Assembly: GCA_035504415.1 (NCBI GenBank)
Contig: DATJRY010000012.1
Coordinates: 124,001-188,000, forward strand
Source: Candidatus Sulfotelmatobacter sp.
GTDB lineage: Bacteria > Vulcanimicrobiota > Vulcanimicrobiia > Vulcanimicrobiales > Vulcanimicrobiaceae
Reading direction: 5' to 3'
DNA length: 64,000 nt
In this document: positions 35,726 through 44,143 of the stretch, piece after piece
How the letters are laid out: each line of letters begins with the position of its first letter
Numbering within the stretch: the first letter of the stretch is position 1
The notes under the pieces: model-generated
Told to the model about the DNA's origin: nothing
Database searches by the model: none
Seen by the model: only the letters and a program-made list of their open reading frames with translations
Made by a program: the position numbers and the translations under genes

Positions 35726-35884
35726 GCAGGCGCCGAGTTGCGCCGGTCTCTTAAGATTAGACGGAATGGGGCGCAGTCCGTCAGGGGCATGCAAGACGCC
35801 GCGGCTGACCTCGGTGCCCTTGCCTACGCGATAGGCATCCCCGCATGAGTTCACTATCGAGTCAGCTTTCTGCCGACTGCGCCG

Positions 35885-36619
35885 CTAAGTGCTCGTACCC
35901 AGCGCGCGTTGTCTCGCCTTCATAAACTGCTCCGCTGCTTCGCGTGAGGCATCGTTCGTCGACGTGAGATACGGTCTCACAGCATCTGCGTAAGACCACG
36001 CTCGAGCGCGCTTCAGCGCAGTGATGGCCGCCCAAACGCTGTCTCCAGTTTTGAGGAAGCCAACGAGCACCAGGACGATTCGCGGATCGTTCCACGCCGA
36101 GATCCTACGCGCGACTTCGTCACGTCCGCTCCCGAGCTTTGCGTCGGAGACAACCTCAAGGAGCACGTCCAGGTCCCTCTTCTCCGCGTTCGCTGCGATT
36201 GCCAGGCCGAGCGCGAACTTCAACCTATCCGTATAAGACTCAGGAAGATGGCGAGCGAGCCAGACCAGCTTCGAAAACGGAGGGTCACCGTAGGTATGAG
36301 CTAGCGCTCGAAGGATGGACTCGGTAACACCCTCGGGATACGGCTTATCCAGTGCCGCCAGCAGTACGGGAACCGCATCTGGATAGCGGAGGCGAACATT
36401 CGCCAAGTCCCAGACAGATGCGAGAGGTATTCCGAGCCCTCGCAACTCTGCGACCAGCGGTGCCTCTGCCTGAGTCTCGTCGTTAATGCGCGCGCGGCGC
36501 TTTGCGTCCCAATCGGACCGTGGCGCCTCTAATGGCGCCCCAAGCCCATCCCACGATCGGATCTCAGCCCATGCTTCGGTGGTAGTTGTGGGGTCTGCCG
36601 CTTTCGGCTTTTTCATCAT
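35885..36619 (-). CDS. HEAT-repeat protein, candidate immunity protein
   Basis: A 244-aa protein made of helical repeats (for example DAVPVLLAALDKPYPEGVTE, DPRIVLVLVGFLKTGDSVWA and ALKRARAWSYADAVRPYLTS). Its ATG overlaps the stop of the Rhs-type toxin fragment (ATGA), the usual arrangement of toxin followed by immunity gene. HEAT/Armadillo-like immunity proteins are known in polymorphic toxin systems, so this is a sensible but unproven role. Confidence 0.6.
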   Translation of the reverse strand: MMKKPKAADPTTTTEAWAEIRSWDGLGAPLEAPRSDWDAKRRARINDETQAEAPLVAELRGLGIPLASVWDLANVRLRYPDAVPVLLAALDKPYPEGVTESILRALAHTYGDPPFSKLVWLARHLPESYTDRLKFALGLAIAANAEKRDLDVLLEVVSDAKLGSGRDEVARRISAWNDPRIVLVLVGFLKTGDSVWAAITALKRARAWSYADAVRPYLTSTNDASREAAEQFMKARQRALGTST

Positions 36620-37112
36620 AGTTTGACCCGTGGCACTCGTTCGATGACACCTTTGCCCGACTTTACGAGCGCGTCCATCGCGTCCTGGAGCGGCTTCGAC
36701 AACTGGGTATCGTCGGTGATCCGCAAGACAAAGGTCTTACCGGTGGCTTCCGCCTCTGCCATCTCGTCCTTAATCTGGGACGTGAGGGACTGTTTTACGA
36801 CGTGCTTCGCTTCGCTTCGCCTACCATCGTCTTTGTCAGATTGTCGGCGATGCGCCTTCTGCCGCTCGCCGTCCTGAAGGCACCTTTGACGCAACCCCCG
36901 GCTTCCTCGAATGCTTTTGCCGCGGCGCGTTGAGCCACCGAGAGGCCGCCTCGAATTGGGCCTGCAAGTTCGACCTCGCCCACTGCTTCCGCGCCAGCTG
37001 CGGCCAGTTCTGCCCCTCCGACGACGACCGCTCCTTCGACGACGCATGCGTCCTCGAGACAGTAACCGGACGGATCGGCGTAGGAGTAGGGGTTGTTGCG
37101 ATTCCACATGTA
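36616..37112 (-). pseudogene. C-terminal end of an Rhs-type polymorphic toxin, frameshifted
   Basis: The minus-strand frame from ~37112 reads PYMWNRNNPYSYADPSGY, a characteristic Rhs core end, followed by a variable toxin tip. The tip reads RIADNLTKTMVGEAK and then, in another frame, HVVKQSLTSQIKDEM...LSKPLQDAMD. This order (D, ExK, Q, then LS..L) fits a restriction-endonuclease-fold Tox-REase toxin. The two frames are split by three tandem GCGAA units (36806-36820); removing one unit joins them in frame exactly at the ExK site. The N-terminal Rhs body is absent. Confidence 0.65.
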
Positions 37113-37234
37113 GGGCCGCGGGCGGAGTCTTCGTTGAAGCCGGCTTCATGGGAAACCAGTCGACCAACAAGCAGTTCCTTCCGGTGAACGGTCACGAATC
37201 GGGCGGCTTCGCCGGGGTCGGCCTGCACTTCTGA
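37110..37234 (+). pseudogene. C-terminal fragment of a beta-barrel-like protein
   Basis: On the plus strand the frame reads GGVFVEAGFMGNQSTNKQ then ESGGFAGVGLHF and stop at 37234. Ending with an aromatic Phe after alternating residues is typical of the last strand of outer-membrane barrels. It starts where the opposite-strand Rhs fragment begins, so both are truncated at the same point. Confidence 0.45.
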
Positions 37235-37236
37235 GC

Positions 37237-37656
37237 ATGGACGTCTCGGTCTCGAAGCCCGTGCTGGATTCCGTCGTACACACGCTGTCGGCGATCGAAT
37301 ATCTGCTGCGTCTCGGTTTGACGTCGATCACCGACAACGCCGATGCACTTGCGACACTCGGGTTTAAGCCTGCCTATCCCCAAATCAAGAGCGGATACGA
37401 GTCAACGATTTGGGAGCGGAGGATAGAGAGGGGTCGCCTCAATCACGACGGACACCATTTGTTGCGACGTGGTATCGTCGCGAGGCGTTGCTCGGCTGAA
37501 AGCGGTCCGCGCGGAGGCAAGGGCGCGTCTAACCACCGGCTGCACCGCGCTGTAGATGCGAAGGTCCCAGCCGCTAGGTATTGCGCGCGTGACGTGACGC
37601 CAAGGCAACCCCGCGGCAACGTGATGCTCTGGGTTGCGCGCGCCTCGTCTAAGGCG
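37237..37656. other. 420-bp stretch, possible start of an unknown plus-strand gene
   Basis: From ATG 37237 the plus frame (DVSVSKPVLDSVVHTLSAIE then LGLTSITDNADALATLGFKP) looks coding for about 60 codons with high GC3, then degrades. The same frame continues over the minus-strand remnant at 37657. Nothing here is recognised. Confidence 0.3.
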
Positions 37657-37848
37657 CTAGGGGCGGCCCTTGAGAACCTGCGCCAGGCTTTCGGCGCCGA
37701 CGCGGTCGACGTAGTTTCCGAGTTTCATGTCGCCGCGGACGCCGGAAGCGAAGTCGTCTCCGTACTCGTTGCGCAGCGTCCGAATGAGCGTGTCGCTGCG
37801 TTTGCGGTGGATCTCGCCGTCGACGTCCCCGACGCCTGGCTGCTTAGG
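37657..37848 (-). pseudogene. remnant of the DUF2442-protein C-terminal module
   Basis: A 63-codon minus-strand frame without a start codon, directly after a TAA, ending at 37657. It reads EIHRKRSDTLIRTLRNEYG then GVRGDMKLG, a clear relative of the last ~52 residues of the intact protein at 38242-38862 (HIHHKRGDTLVRTLRDTYG, GVRGDMRLD), by eye about 60 percent identical. A truncated duplicate of that gene in the opposite orientation. Confidence 0.6.
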
Positions 37849-37987
37849 TTACTGAGCCATCTGAGTTAGATCTAGTCTCCATGGATAGGTAGGCGTCCTC
37901 GCCAAGATGCCTGCTCGGTATGCCAGCCTATTGGCATCCCGGCGTCCCTGTGAAACCGAAACACGCTTCGGTTACCTGTAGGTTGCG

Positions 37988-38245
37988 GTGAGCACGGTTC
38001 ACGGCGGCGGGGTCCGCTTTCGAATTCACCCGCAAGACCACGAGCCGGTCCATGCTCACGGCAGGTACGCTGAGACGGTGGTGGTCGTGGACCTTTACGC
38101 CGATGGGTCCGTCGGGCTCGCCGACCGCGACGATGCGATCATCCCGCGCAACGCGAAGGCGAGCGACGTTCGCCGTATTCTTAGGGCCGCAGGCGAGCAC
38201 TACGAGGCGATCGTTGAGGCTTGGATGCGGATGCAGGGACAATGA
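37988..38245 (+). CDS. DUF4160 protein, candidate partner of the DUF2442 gene
   Basis: An 85-aa DUF4160-type protein: VRFRIHPQDHEPVHAHGRYA (~9-28) is the HxPxHxH-like hallmark and VRRILRAAGEHYEAIVEAW (~61-79) the C-terminal helix. Starts at GTG 37988. Its stop overlaps the ATG of the DUF2442 gene (ATGA). Adjacent DUF4160 and DUF2442 genes are often proposed to form toxin-antitoxin-like pairs. Confidence 0.75.
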   Translation: MSTVHGGGVRFRIHPQDHEPVHAHGRYAETVVVVDLYADGSVGLADRDDAIIPRNAKASDVRRILRAAGEHYEAIVEAWMRMQGQ

Positions 38246-38862
38246 GCAAGCAAGTCAGTCACCCCATTCGGACCACCGAGGCCCAACTTGAGGCCGCTCT
38301 CGCAAAGGCGCGCGACTACGATGCCGTCCGACCGCGAGCTCTTGATGTCAGCTATCGCGACGCAGATGACATGGTCATCATGCGGCTCGCCACCGGTATT
38401 GAAATGGCATTTCCCCGCCAGCTGCTTCAAGGGCTCGAGAATGCTACCCCCGAGCAGCTTCGCGATGTGAGTATTGACGACTTCGGATCGTCGCTCCACT
38501 GGAACCAGCTCGACGTGGACCATTACGTTCCAGGCCTCATTGAGGGCATTTTAGGAACGCGGGCCTGGATGAGCCGAATCGGTAAGAGGGGTGGGTCCGC
38601 AAGAAGCGATGTGAAGGCGGCGGCGGCGCGAGAAAATGGCGCAAAAGGTGGCCGCCCCTCACAGCCTGGCTTAGATGCTCGCAATCGCGATACGGGCGGC
38701 CATATTCATCACAAGCGCGGTGATACTTTAGTTAGAACGCTGCGAGACACATATGGAGACAGCTTCGCCCCAGGTGTTCGAGGCGATATGAGGCTCGACA
38801 CGCTGCTCAAGCGAGAGAATGCGAAATCACTTGACGATCTCCTAAAGCGACGAAGAAAATAG
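38242..38862 (+). CDS. DUF2442 protein with extended C-terminal module
   Basis: A 206-aa protein. Residues ~32-100 form a DUF2442 domain (DMVIMRLATGIEMAFPRQLL, then SIDDFGSSLHWNQLDVDHYVP). A linker rich in Ala, Gly and Lys (GKRGGSARSDVKAAAARENG) leads to a separate basic module (~150-206: HIHHKRGDTLVRTLRDTYG). That module recurs alone as a remnant at 37657. DUF2442 is usually only about 80-100 residues, so the extension is the notable part. Likely binds DNA to regulate the pair. Confidence 0.75.
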   Translation: MSKQVSHPIRTTEAQLEAALAKARDYDAVRPRALDVSYRDADDMVIMRLATGIEMAFPRQLLQGLENATPEQLRDVSIDDFGSSLHWNQLDVDHYVPGLIEGILGTRAWMSRIGKRGGSARSDVKAAAARENGAKGGRPSQPGLDARNRDTGGHIHHKRGDTLVRTLRDTYGDSFAPGVRGDMRLDTLLKRENAKSLDDLLKRRRK

Positions 38863-38995
38863 CGTCGCTCGAGTTAGCCTGATCACCTCACGCGTCGCCG
38901 CTGCTTTCGATGGAACATAGCCGAGCTGCCGACGGTTCAAGGCTGCATCCTGACGCGGTGGGGCGAGCGAACCCCCTACCTCCGAAGTCAAGAAT

Positions 38996-39352
38996 GTGAA
39001 ACTGATTGCAGGGATAGCGAGTACCACCCATGCTGACGCCCACGAGGAGGTGGTTCCGCTCAATGCCTTAGAGAGCATGGCGCGCCAAGTCCGCGAGCGC
39101 TTCATTCCACAACTGATCGATCACGACCCGAATCAGCAGGTTGGCGTGAATCTTTGTGCTCGAGTCGACGAGCTCGAAGATGGAGAGTACGCGCTCGTTG
39201 TCGTCAGCGGCATCTTCGAGAAACCCGAGGAGCGCCTTCTCTACCGGACCTTCGCGGCGAACACGGTGTGGAAAAACTACCTGCCGTACCTCGATAGCGT
39301 GCTTGAGGATGCCGATCTGCCCGAGGAGACCCTTGCGCCAGACTCGCTCTAA
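38996..39352 (+). CDS. hypothetical protein, weakly prohead-protease-like
   Basis: A 118-aa protein from GTG 38996. Its beginning (KLIAGIASTTHADAHEEVVP), HDPNQQVG and the following beta-rich DGEYALVVVSGIFE recall the N-terminal part of phage prohead proteases or XkdF-like proteins, but it is short and lacks an obvious catalytic set, so I do not assign that function. It lies 70 bp upstream of a damaged DUF4160 gene. Confidence 0.5.
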   Translation: MKLIAGIASTTHADAHEEVVPLNALESMARQVRERFIPQLIDHDPNQQVGVNLCARVDELEDGEYALVVVSGIFEKPEERLLYRTFAANTVWKNYLPYLDSVLEDADLPEETLAPDSL

Positions 39353-39421
39353 ATCGATGTAGACGTCATTTCGTCGTTGCTTGAACGGTGGTTAGATTCG
39401 ACGCCGGAGCGGGGCGAGTAC

Positions 39422-39669
39422 GTGATCAAGCACCTCGTCGCCAAGACGAGGGATCTTGCCATTGAGGTCTACCACGACCACGATCCGCCACACTTCCACG
39501 TGGTCTCAAGCCGCGACGGATCAACGCGCGCTTCCACCTTGACACGCTCGAGCCGTTTGCTGAAACCTGCATCAGCGCTCGGGACGTTAGAAAGATCCGC
39601 GATTTCTTCCGAGAACGGCTCGGACTCGCCGACAAGTTGAGGGAAGAGCACGCGCGGATGCAGAGTTAA
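39422..39669 (+). pseudogene. second DUF4160 gene, frameshifted
   Basis: From GTG 39422 (ribosome-binding site GGAGCGGGG) the frame reads IKHLVAKTRDLAIEVYHDHD then PPHFHVVSSRDG. It then loses sense but is continued in another frame (NARFHLDTLEPFAE ... RDFFRERLGLADKLREEHAR) to a stop at 39669. Adding one A to the GGATC at about 39519-39523 joins the two into a normal ~83-aa DUF4160 protein. Confidence 0.65.
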
Positions 39670-40084
39670 TGAACGCAAGGCGCTCCAGGCATATTTGAAC
39701 CGGAAGAAAACCCGCGATGCGGCCTACAACGATTTCATTACTGAGCTCGAGGCTGGAATTGGTGGGTGAGCTGCCGCCGGATGGCGAGCTTGTTTTTGTC
39801 TTTCCAATTGGTCATGGTCGCTTTGAGGCAACCAATGCAGACCTATCACCGCTGGGCCAAGGGACTCTTCCTCCCGGGGCGACGCTTCGCGAATCGGGAG
39901 AACGAGCTCGCGTCGAGGAAGGGCGGATTGTGCCGCATCGTGTCCTTTGGTTCTAGGGAAGCTATTCGCGACGGAGGTCGCCCGCGGCTCGGCGGACGCG
40001 AAGTCGAGAAATGTGACGCAGGTAGAAGCTGGGAAAACGCGGCGGTATTCTCCTGGTCCCCATCGGGTGAAGAAGTGAGCAGCT
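39670..40084. other. 415-bp stretch without a secure gene
   Basis: A short plus frame (ERKALQAYLNRKKTRDAAYN, ~39670-39770) is protein-like but has no start. Two longer plus frames from 39717 and 39766 overlap each other and neither is convincing. Possibly more decayed toxin-antitoxin sequence. Confidence 0.35.
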
Positions 40085-40508
40085 ATGGGTGCTAAGATGC
40101 CTCTCGATGGCCTACGCGCGTGGCTCTTCGAAATCATCGGAGAGGTCGTTCCCGGAGTGTTCGCGGGACTTCTGATCTTCACGGCCGTTTGGACACCTGA
40201 ACGTAGTGCTGCGTTGGAAACTCGGAGCAGCCCTAAAACCGCTTGCCGACGTCCCGTTTCCTGTTGCTCTGCTGCTTGTGGGAGCGGCCTACTGCTCGGG
40301 CAGCAGGGCGGCGATGTCCGAGGACGCCCCAGCCCCCAAGCTCGCCAAAGAGAATGCGCGCCACCTCCTGTCTGGGGTGAAGGCGGGTACGTCAAGCGCG
40401 ACTAGTCCCGACCTAGCGCGCATTGTTGGCCGTGGTCTCCTCCCGTGGCTTCAACTGTACGATCGCGATCGGGCGGCGCTCCGCTGGCGGCCGGGATGGC
40501 GCACATGA
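40085..40508 (+). pseudogene. small membrane protein, frameshifted
   Basis: From ATG 40085 the protein starts with a hydrophobic segment (IIGEVVPGVFAGLLIFTAV). The reading continues sensibly in the adjacent frame (FGHLNVVLRWKLG, VPFPVALLLVGAAYCSG, ... ARIVGRGLLPWLQLYD) to 40508. The change lies between about 40160 and 40200. The joined ~140-aa product has two membrane helices. It overlaps the start of the next locus. Confidence 0.5.
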
Positions 40509-41619
40509 ACGACGATGCGCAGCCCACGCCGGTCGTTGTCGCCCGACCGAGCGAGAGGTGCCAGCCGGGTCCGAAACCGCGCCGGCTCACCAAGCGGCGA
40601 TTACGCAAACTCGATAAAGCCAAGAAAAAGCGGAAATCGAAATGGCGCCAAGAGCATCTTTCTCCCCTCGAGCGGCTGATCCGTTGGGGTGTGCCGTCGA
40701 CGTCCCTGCACTTATACGCGAAGTGGTGGCAACTCGAGCGGTGGCTGCGCGACCTCGCGCAACTCGAACTCCAAGCGCGGTTTAAGCGCGAGTGGAAAGC
40801 GCAGATTGCGCGGATCGAGAACCGGCGGGACCTTCAGGCGCCCGGCCTTCGCTACATGCCCTCTTCCGATGACTCCAATCCGCTGGGCTTCGCCGATTTC
40901 GGCGATTTGCGAAAGCTCTTGATGTCCATTGGGATCTCTTCGCTTATGCCTTACCACCAAAGGCACGCTGGACCGGTACAATCGACACTCCGACGGCGGT
41001 GCGTCGTCGCATTGCGCATTGCCGTACGCCGCATCAGGACGATCTCGCGCGCGTCGAGCAGACACTACGCGACCTTGAGGATGGTGCGCGCGCCTGCCTC
41101 CAAGCATACACTTCGTGGGAGTGGATTACACCTGAATCCGACGCCGAGCTTGGGGCTTTCTCTCCAGGCGGGCGGCTCTACGGGCGCTTGGAACATGCGC
41201 GCGATCAGTATGAAACGACGATCCGGCTCCATCGCACGACGCGCCCTTGGTCGACGGAGTCGAGCCCAGGCACCCTGTATCATGCGCATTTCCACTGCAG
41301 CAGACGGCCGCCTGATCCGGTGCACGTTTGGAACTATCTTGGCGGTTCGGACGAGCTGCCGGATCTGGTGCACTTGAACTTCTACGCGTTCAATAATGTT
41401 GAAGCGGTGTTCACGCTGTCAAGTCCGGACGCCGCCGTGCAACTCATTGACAGCGTTCTTGAGGCCGTCCTGGTCTCCGAGCGACCGCGACCGGACGCAT
41501 GGTATGACGATTGGGCACAAGCAGCGCAGTCTTTGGATTATCGCATTCACGCCGATGACTACTTCGCTAAGGCAACAAATCTTGCGCGTGACGGTCGGGT
41601 ATTCTTTGAGCAAATCTAA
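40496..41619 (+). pseudogene. hypothetical ~373-aa protein, frameshifted near 40913
   Basis: From ATG 40496 an N-terminal basic segment (KRRLRKLDKAKKKRKSKWRQ) is followed by helices to LGFADFGDLRK. The frame then loses sense, but one extra A in the CGAAAGC at about 40911-40917 continues it as ALDVHWDLFAYALPPKARWT and onward through QDDLARVEQTLRDLEDG to 41619. The second half (LYHAHFHCSRRPPDPVHVWN, LPDLVHLNFYAFNNVEAVF) is well-behaved protein. Family not recognised. Confidence 0.55.
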
Positions 41620-41673
41620 CGGGAGCTACCCTAAAGGTTAGAGCAATTGTCTTCGGAGCATTTTGATGAAACT

Positions 41674-42330
41674 TCAATCGCTTGCCGGATAGCCGCGGAT
41701 ACCGAAGCACAGGAGCGGTTCAATCGACTGAGCATCTGCGATGACGCGGATAGCACCGCAGCGATCGGTACGGTAGACGCGCGCGCGGGCGGCGGCGAGG
41801 CGGTCGAGTGTCTCTGGTGATGGATGGCCGAAGCTGTTGTGCCGACCAACGGAAATCAATGCAACGTGCGGACGAACGGCGGCGAGGAACGCGGCCATGC
41901 TCGCCCAGCGCGATCCGTGATGGCCGACCTTGAGAAGGTCCGCGCGCACGTCGGCGCCGCGCGCCAACAGGCGCGCTTCGCTACCTTCGCCAGCGTCGCC
42001 GGTGAAGAGTGCGCGGTAGGCCCGTCCATCCGGAAGCCGATACGACAGCCGCAGCACGATGCTGTTCTCGTTGACGTCGTCGCCGGTATCGGCGAGGAAC
42101 GGTTCCGAAGGCGCCAGCACGTCGAGCACGACACCGTCGTCGGTCTGCCACTGCATGCCCGCCCGCACGACGCGCACCGGGACGCCGCGCTCACGAGCGG
42201 CGGCAAGACAATCGACGTACGCCCGCCCACCATACTGCTGACCGCTATCGGCGATCGTATCGACCCGCAGCGCTCGCACGATGGGCGCGCATCCACCGAC
42301 GTGATCGCCAGGTCCCGTTTCTGAAACAGC
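41674..42330 (-). pseudogene. ComEC/Rec2-type metallo-beta-lactamase domain, N-terminally truncated
   Basis: The minus frame from about 42330 begins inside a metal motif (PGDHVGGCAPIVRAL) and continues as the C-terminal MBL-fold half of ComEC-like proteins: ENSIVLRLSY, ALFTGDAGEGSE, LLKVGHHGSR and RHNSFGHPSPETL. The membrane part of ComEC and the N-terminal strands of the MBL domain are missing. The break abuts the transposase element, which suggests disruption during insertion. Confidence 0.65.
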
Positions 42331-42404
42331 TCGTTTAGAAACACGTGAATGAGCATTTCGAAACAAAACGGCGAAATTTGAAACGGCAGGCAGAGAAAAA
42401 AGAA

Positions 42405-42429
42405 GACCGCCTGCATTTGCAAGGCGGTC
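42405..42429 (-). terminator. rho-independent terminator of the transposase operon
   Basis: GACCGCCT pairs with AGGCGGTC around GCATTTGCA; read on the minus strand it is followed by a run of T (TTCTTTTTTCTC). It lies about 30 bp past the transposase stop. Confidence 0.75.
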
Positions 42430-42459
42430 GCTCTTCCTTCTCGGCGCTCCTGCGCGTCG

Positions 42460-43467
42460 CTAGAGCCTCAGGCTGGACGGATACAGATCCGGAATCCGCG
42501 GGATGTACCCGGCGAGACTGGTGAGCTGGAGGAAGCGCCGCACGTTCAGCGTGATGGCGATCATGAGCATCTGGTTGACCGGTCCGTGCTTCCGCATAGA
42601 CGTGAGTTTGGGCCACTCGCGCTTGATCACCGAGAAGACGTTCTCCATCTTCGCCCGTTTCGAATAGAGCGAGTGGAATCGCTCAGGCTCGTCCCGCCAC
42701 AGCGCGAACATCTCCCCGATCTGCGGATGGTCGAGCAGTACCTGCTCCATCCCGAGCTTTACCGCCCTCTTCGCGTTCTCGGGATACGGGATCGTGGACT
42801 TGGCGCCGTACTTCGCGATCAGGGACCGGGTGGTGGTTCCATTGAAGCCGCCGTCTGCGAGCACGTCCTTCAGCGGCATTCCCAGCGATGCCAGCCAGGT
42901 CAGCATGTCGTCCAGGGCGGAGCGCTCGCCGACCGAGGGAGAGTAGACTCGGACGTCGCCGATGATCATGTACGGGAAGGCCGCGATCGCGACAACGCGC
43001 TGCCACCCCTCCTTGACGTCGACGATGTCGCCCCACCGCAGGTGGCCGCGCGACCCGACGTCGGCCGTCTCGCCCTCGCCGACCTCTTCGTAGATCGGAG
43101 CGTCCCCGTCGTTCCCCCTGGCTTTCATCTTTCGGACGTCCTTGCGGTATCGGAAGTAGCCGTTGCCGGACATGCCCGTTCCGTCCGTCGCCCAGTTGCC
43201 GTCCATAAACGGCGCGAGCAAGAGCAACGTGACGGCCAGCAGGAGGCGCAGGTAGGACTCCGTCGACTTCGCCGTCGTCAGGCGCGAAATGATGGGCGGA
43301 CTCGGAATCGATTTCTCCGCCTGCTTCTTGGCCTCGGTCGGGGTGAGGATCCCGCAGTCGGGAAGATGGAGCCGGCGGCCGGGCACCACCAGTCCGCGCA
43401 CCGTTTCGAGCGCTGCGTACGCGCCGATCGAGACGTCCACGTTACGCCGCCTCCCCGAGCTGCTCAC
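42460..43467 (-). CDS. DDE transposase (IS4/IS5-like catalytic half)
   Basis: A 335-aa DDE-type transposase. Catalytic positions are visible: Asp in NWATDGTGMSG (~91-101), Asp in DVLADGGFNG (~200-209) and Glu in KRAKMENVFSVIKRE (~283-297). It lacks a DNA-binding N-terminal domain; the SWIM-type protein immediately upstream (overlap 26 bp) appears to supply it. Starts at GTG 43467 or at GTG 43440 just past the upstream stop. One of a three-gene unit. Confidence 0.82.
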   Translation of the reverse strand: MSSSGRRRNVDVSIGAYAALETVRGLVVPGRRLHLPDCGILTPTEAKKQAEKSIPSPPIISRLTTAKSTESYLRLLLAVTLLLLAPFMDGNWATDGTGMSGNGYFRYRKDVRKMKARGNDGDAPIYEEVGEGETADVGSRGHLRWGDIVDVKEGWQRVVAIAAFPYMIIGDVRVYSPSVGERSALDDMLTWLASLGMPLKDVLADGGFNGTTTRSLIAKYGAKSTIPYPENAKRAVKLGMEQVLLDHPQIGEMFALWRDEPERFHSLYSKRAKMENVFSVIKREWPKLTSMRKHGPVNQMLMIAITLNVRRFLQLTSLAGYIPRIPDLYPSSLRL

Positions 43468-44143
43468 GACGCGCCTCGATGCGCCCGGCCTGCTTGGCGA
43501 GGATGAGTTCCGTGGTCCGCTCGACTTCGGCCCCGTGGGCCTTGCGCAGGCTCAAGCCAGCGGACACTCCGAGCAGCGCGAGCGTCATGGCCGCGCGCCG
43601 CTGAATCCGCGGGCGGCCGGACTTGTTCCGCGGATCGTTGTCGATCACACCGGCGACCAGCTCCCGCAGCATCGGCATGGTCTCCGAACTCGCGTGCGCG
43701 AGCGCTTCCTCGTACGCGGCGGAGTCCTCGGTGAGGTGGCGGACGAGGGCGGGAGCGAGCGCGTGAGCCGGCGTGAGGTCGCGAGCCTGCCCGGCGGGGC
43801 GGGGCGTTTCCCTTCCGACGGCGGGTCCAGACGGGTCGTGCGTCGGCGGCGCCTGGACGTACCGGACGGCCCAGATGTGGGCGCAGGGATACCGCTTCTT
43901 TCGCGCCTTCCGATACTGGTCGCACGAGCAGTCGCATTGGCCGCCGTTGTCCCAGGCGACGATCGGCCCACGCCGATCCCCCGACTCGAACTCGTACGTC
44001 GTGCCCTCGCCGCCCTCCGACTCGCGGTAGGCCCCCGCGAACGTGAGGACCAGGCCTTCGCGCTGATCGGGCGAGGTGACCGCGGGGTATTCGCCGGCGG
44101 CGATCCGCCGACGGATGACTTCCACCGTCGCCTCCACGCTCAT
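43442..44143 (-). CDS. SWIM-type zinc-finger protein of the transposase unit
   Basis: A 233-aa protein with a SWIM zinc finger (CDCSC ... CAHIWAV, ~72-94). Its C-terminal part (NKSGRPRIQRRAAMTLALL, then GLSLRKAHGAEVE) resembles the region that precedes the DDE core in single-chain SWIM transposases. It ends inside the DDE gene start and begins in an ATGA overlap with the upstream gene. Probably the DNA-binding half of a split transposase. Confidence 0.72.
   Translation of the reverse strand: MSVEATVEVIRRRIAAGEYPAVTSPDQREGLVLTFAGAYRESEGGEGTTYEFESGDRRGPIVAWDNGGQCDCSCDQYRKARKKRYPCAHIWAVRYVQAPPTHDPSGPAVGRETPRPAGQARDLTPAHALAPALVRHLTEDSAAYEEALAHASSETMPMLRELVAGVIDNDPRNKSGRPRIQRRAAMTLALLGVSAGLSLRKAHGAEVERTTELILAKQAGRIEARREQLGEAA

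Noticed and set aside
37237-37869. Plus-strand 210-codon frame as one gene
   Set aside because: Its 3' part is antisense to the DUF2442-tail remnant; only the first ~60 codons look coding.
38996-39352. Phage prohead protease
   Set aside because: Similarity is limited to a short N-terminal pattern, no catalytic residues are secure and no other phage gene is nearby.
43440-43467. Programmed frameshift between SWIM and DDE transposase ORFs
   Set aside because: No slippery heptamer seen in the overlap and the second ORF has GTG starts near the first stop; translational coupling is simpler.
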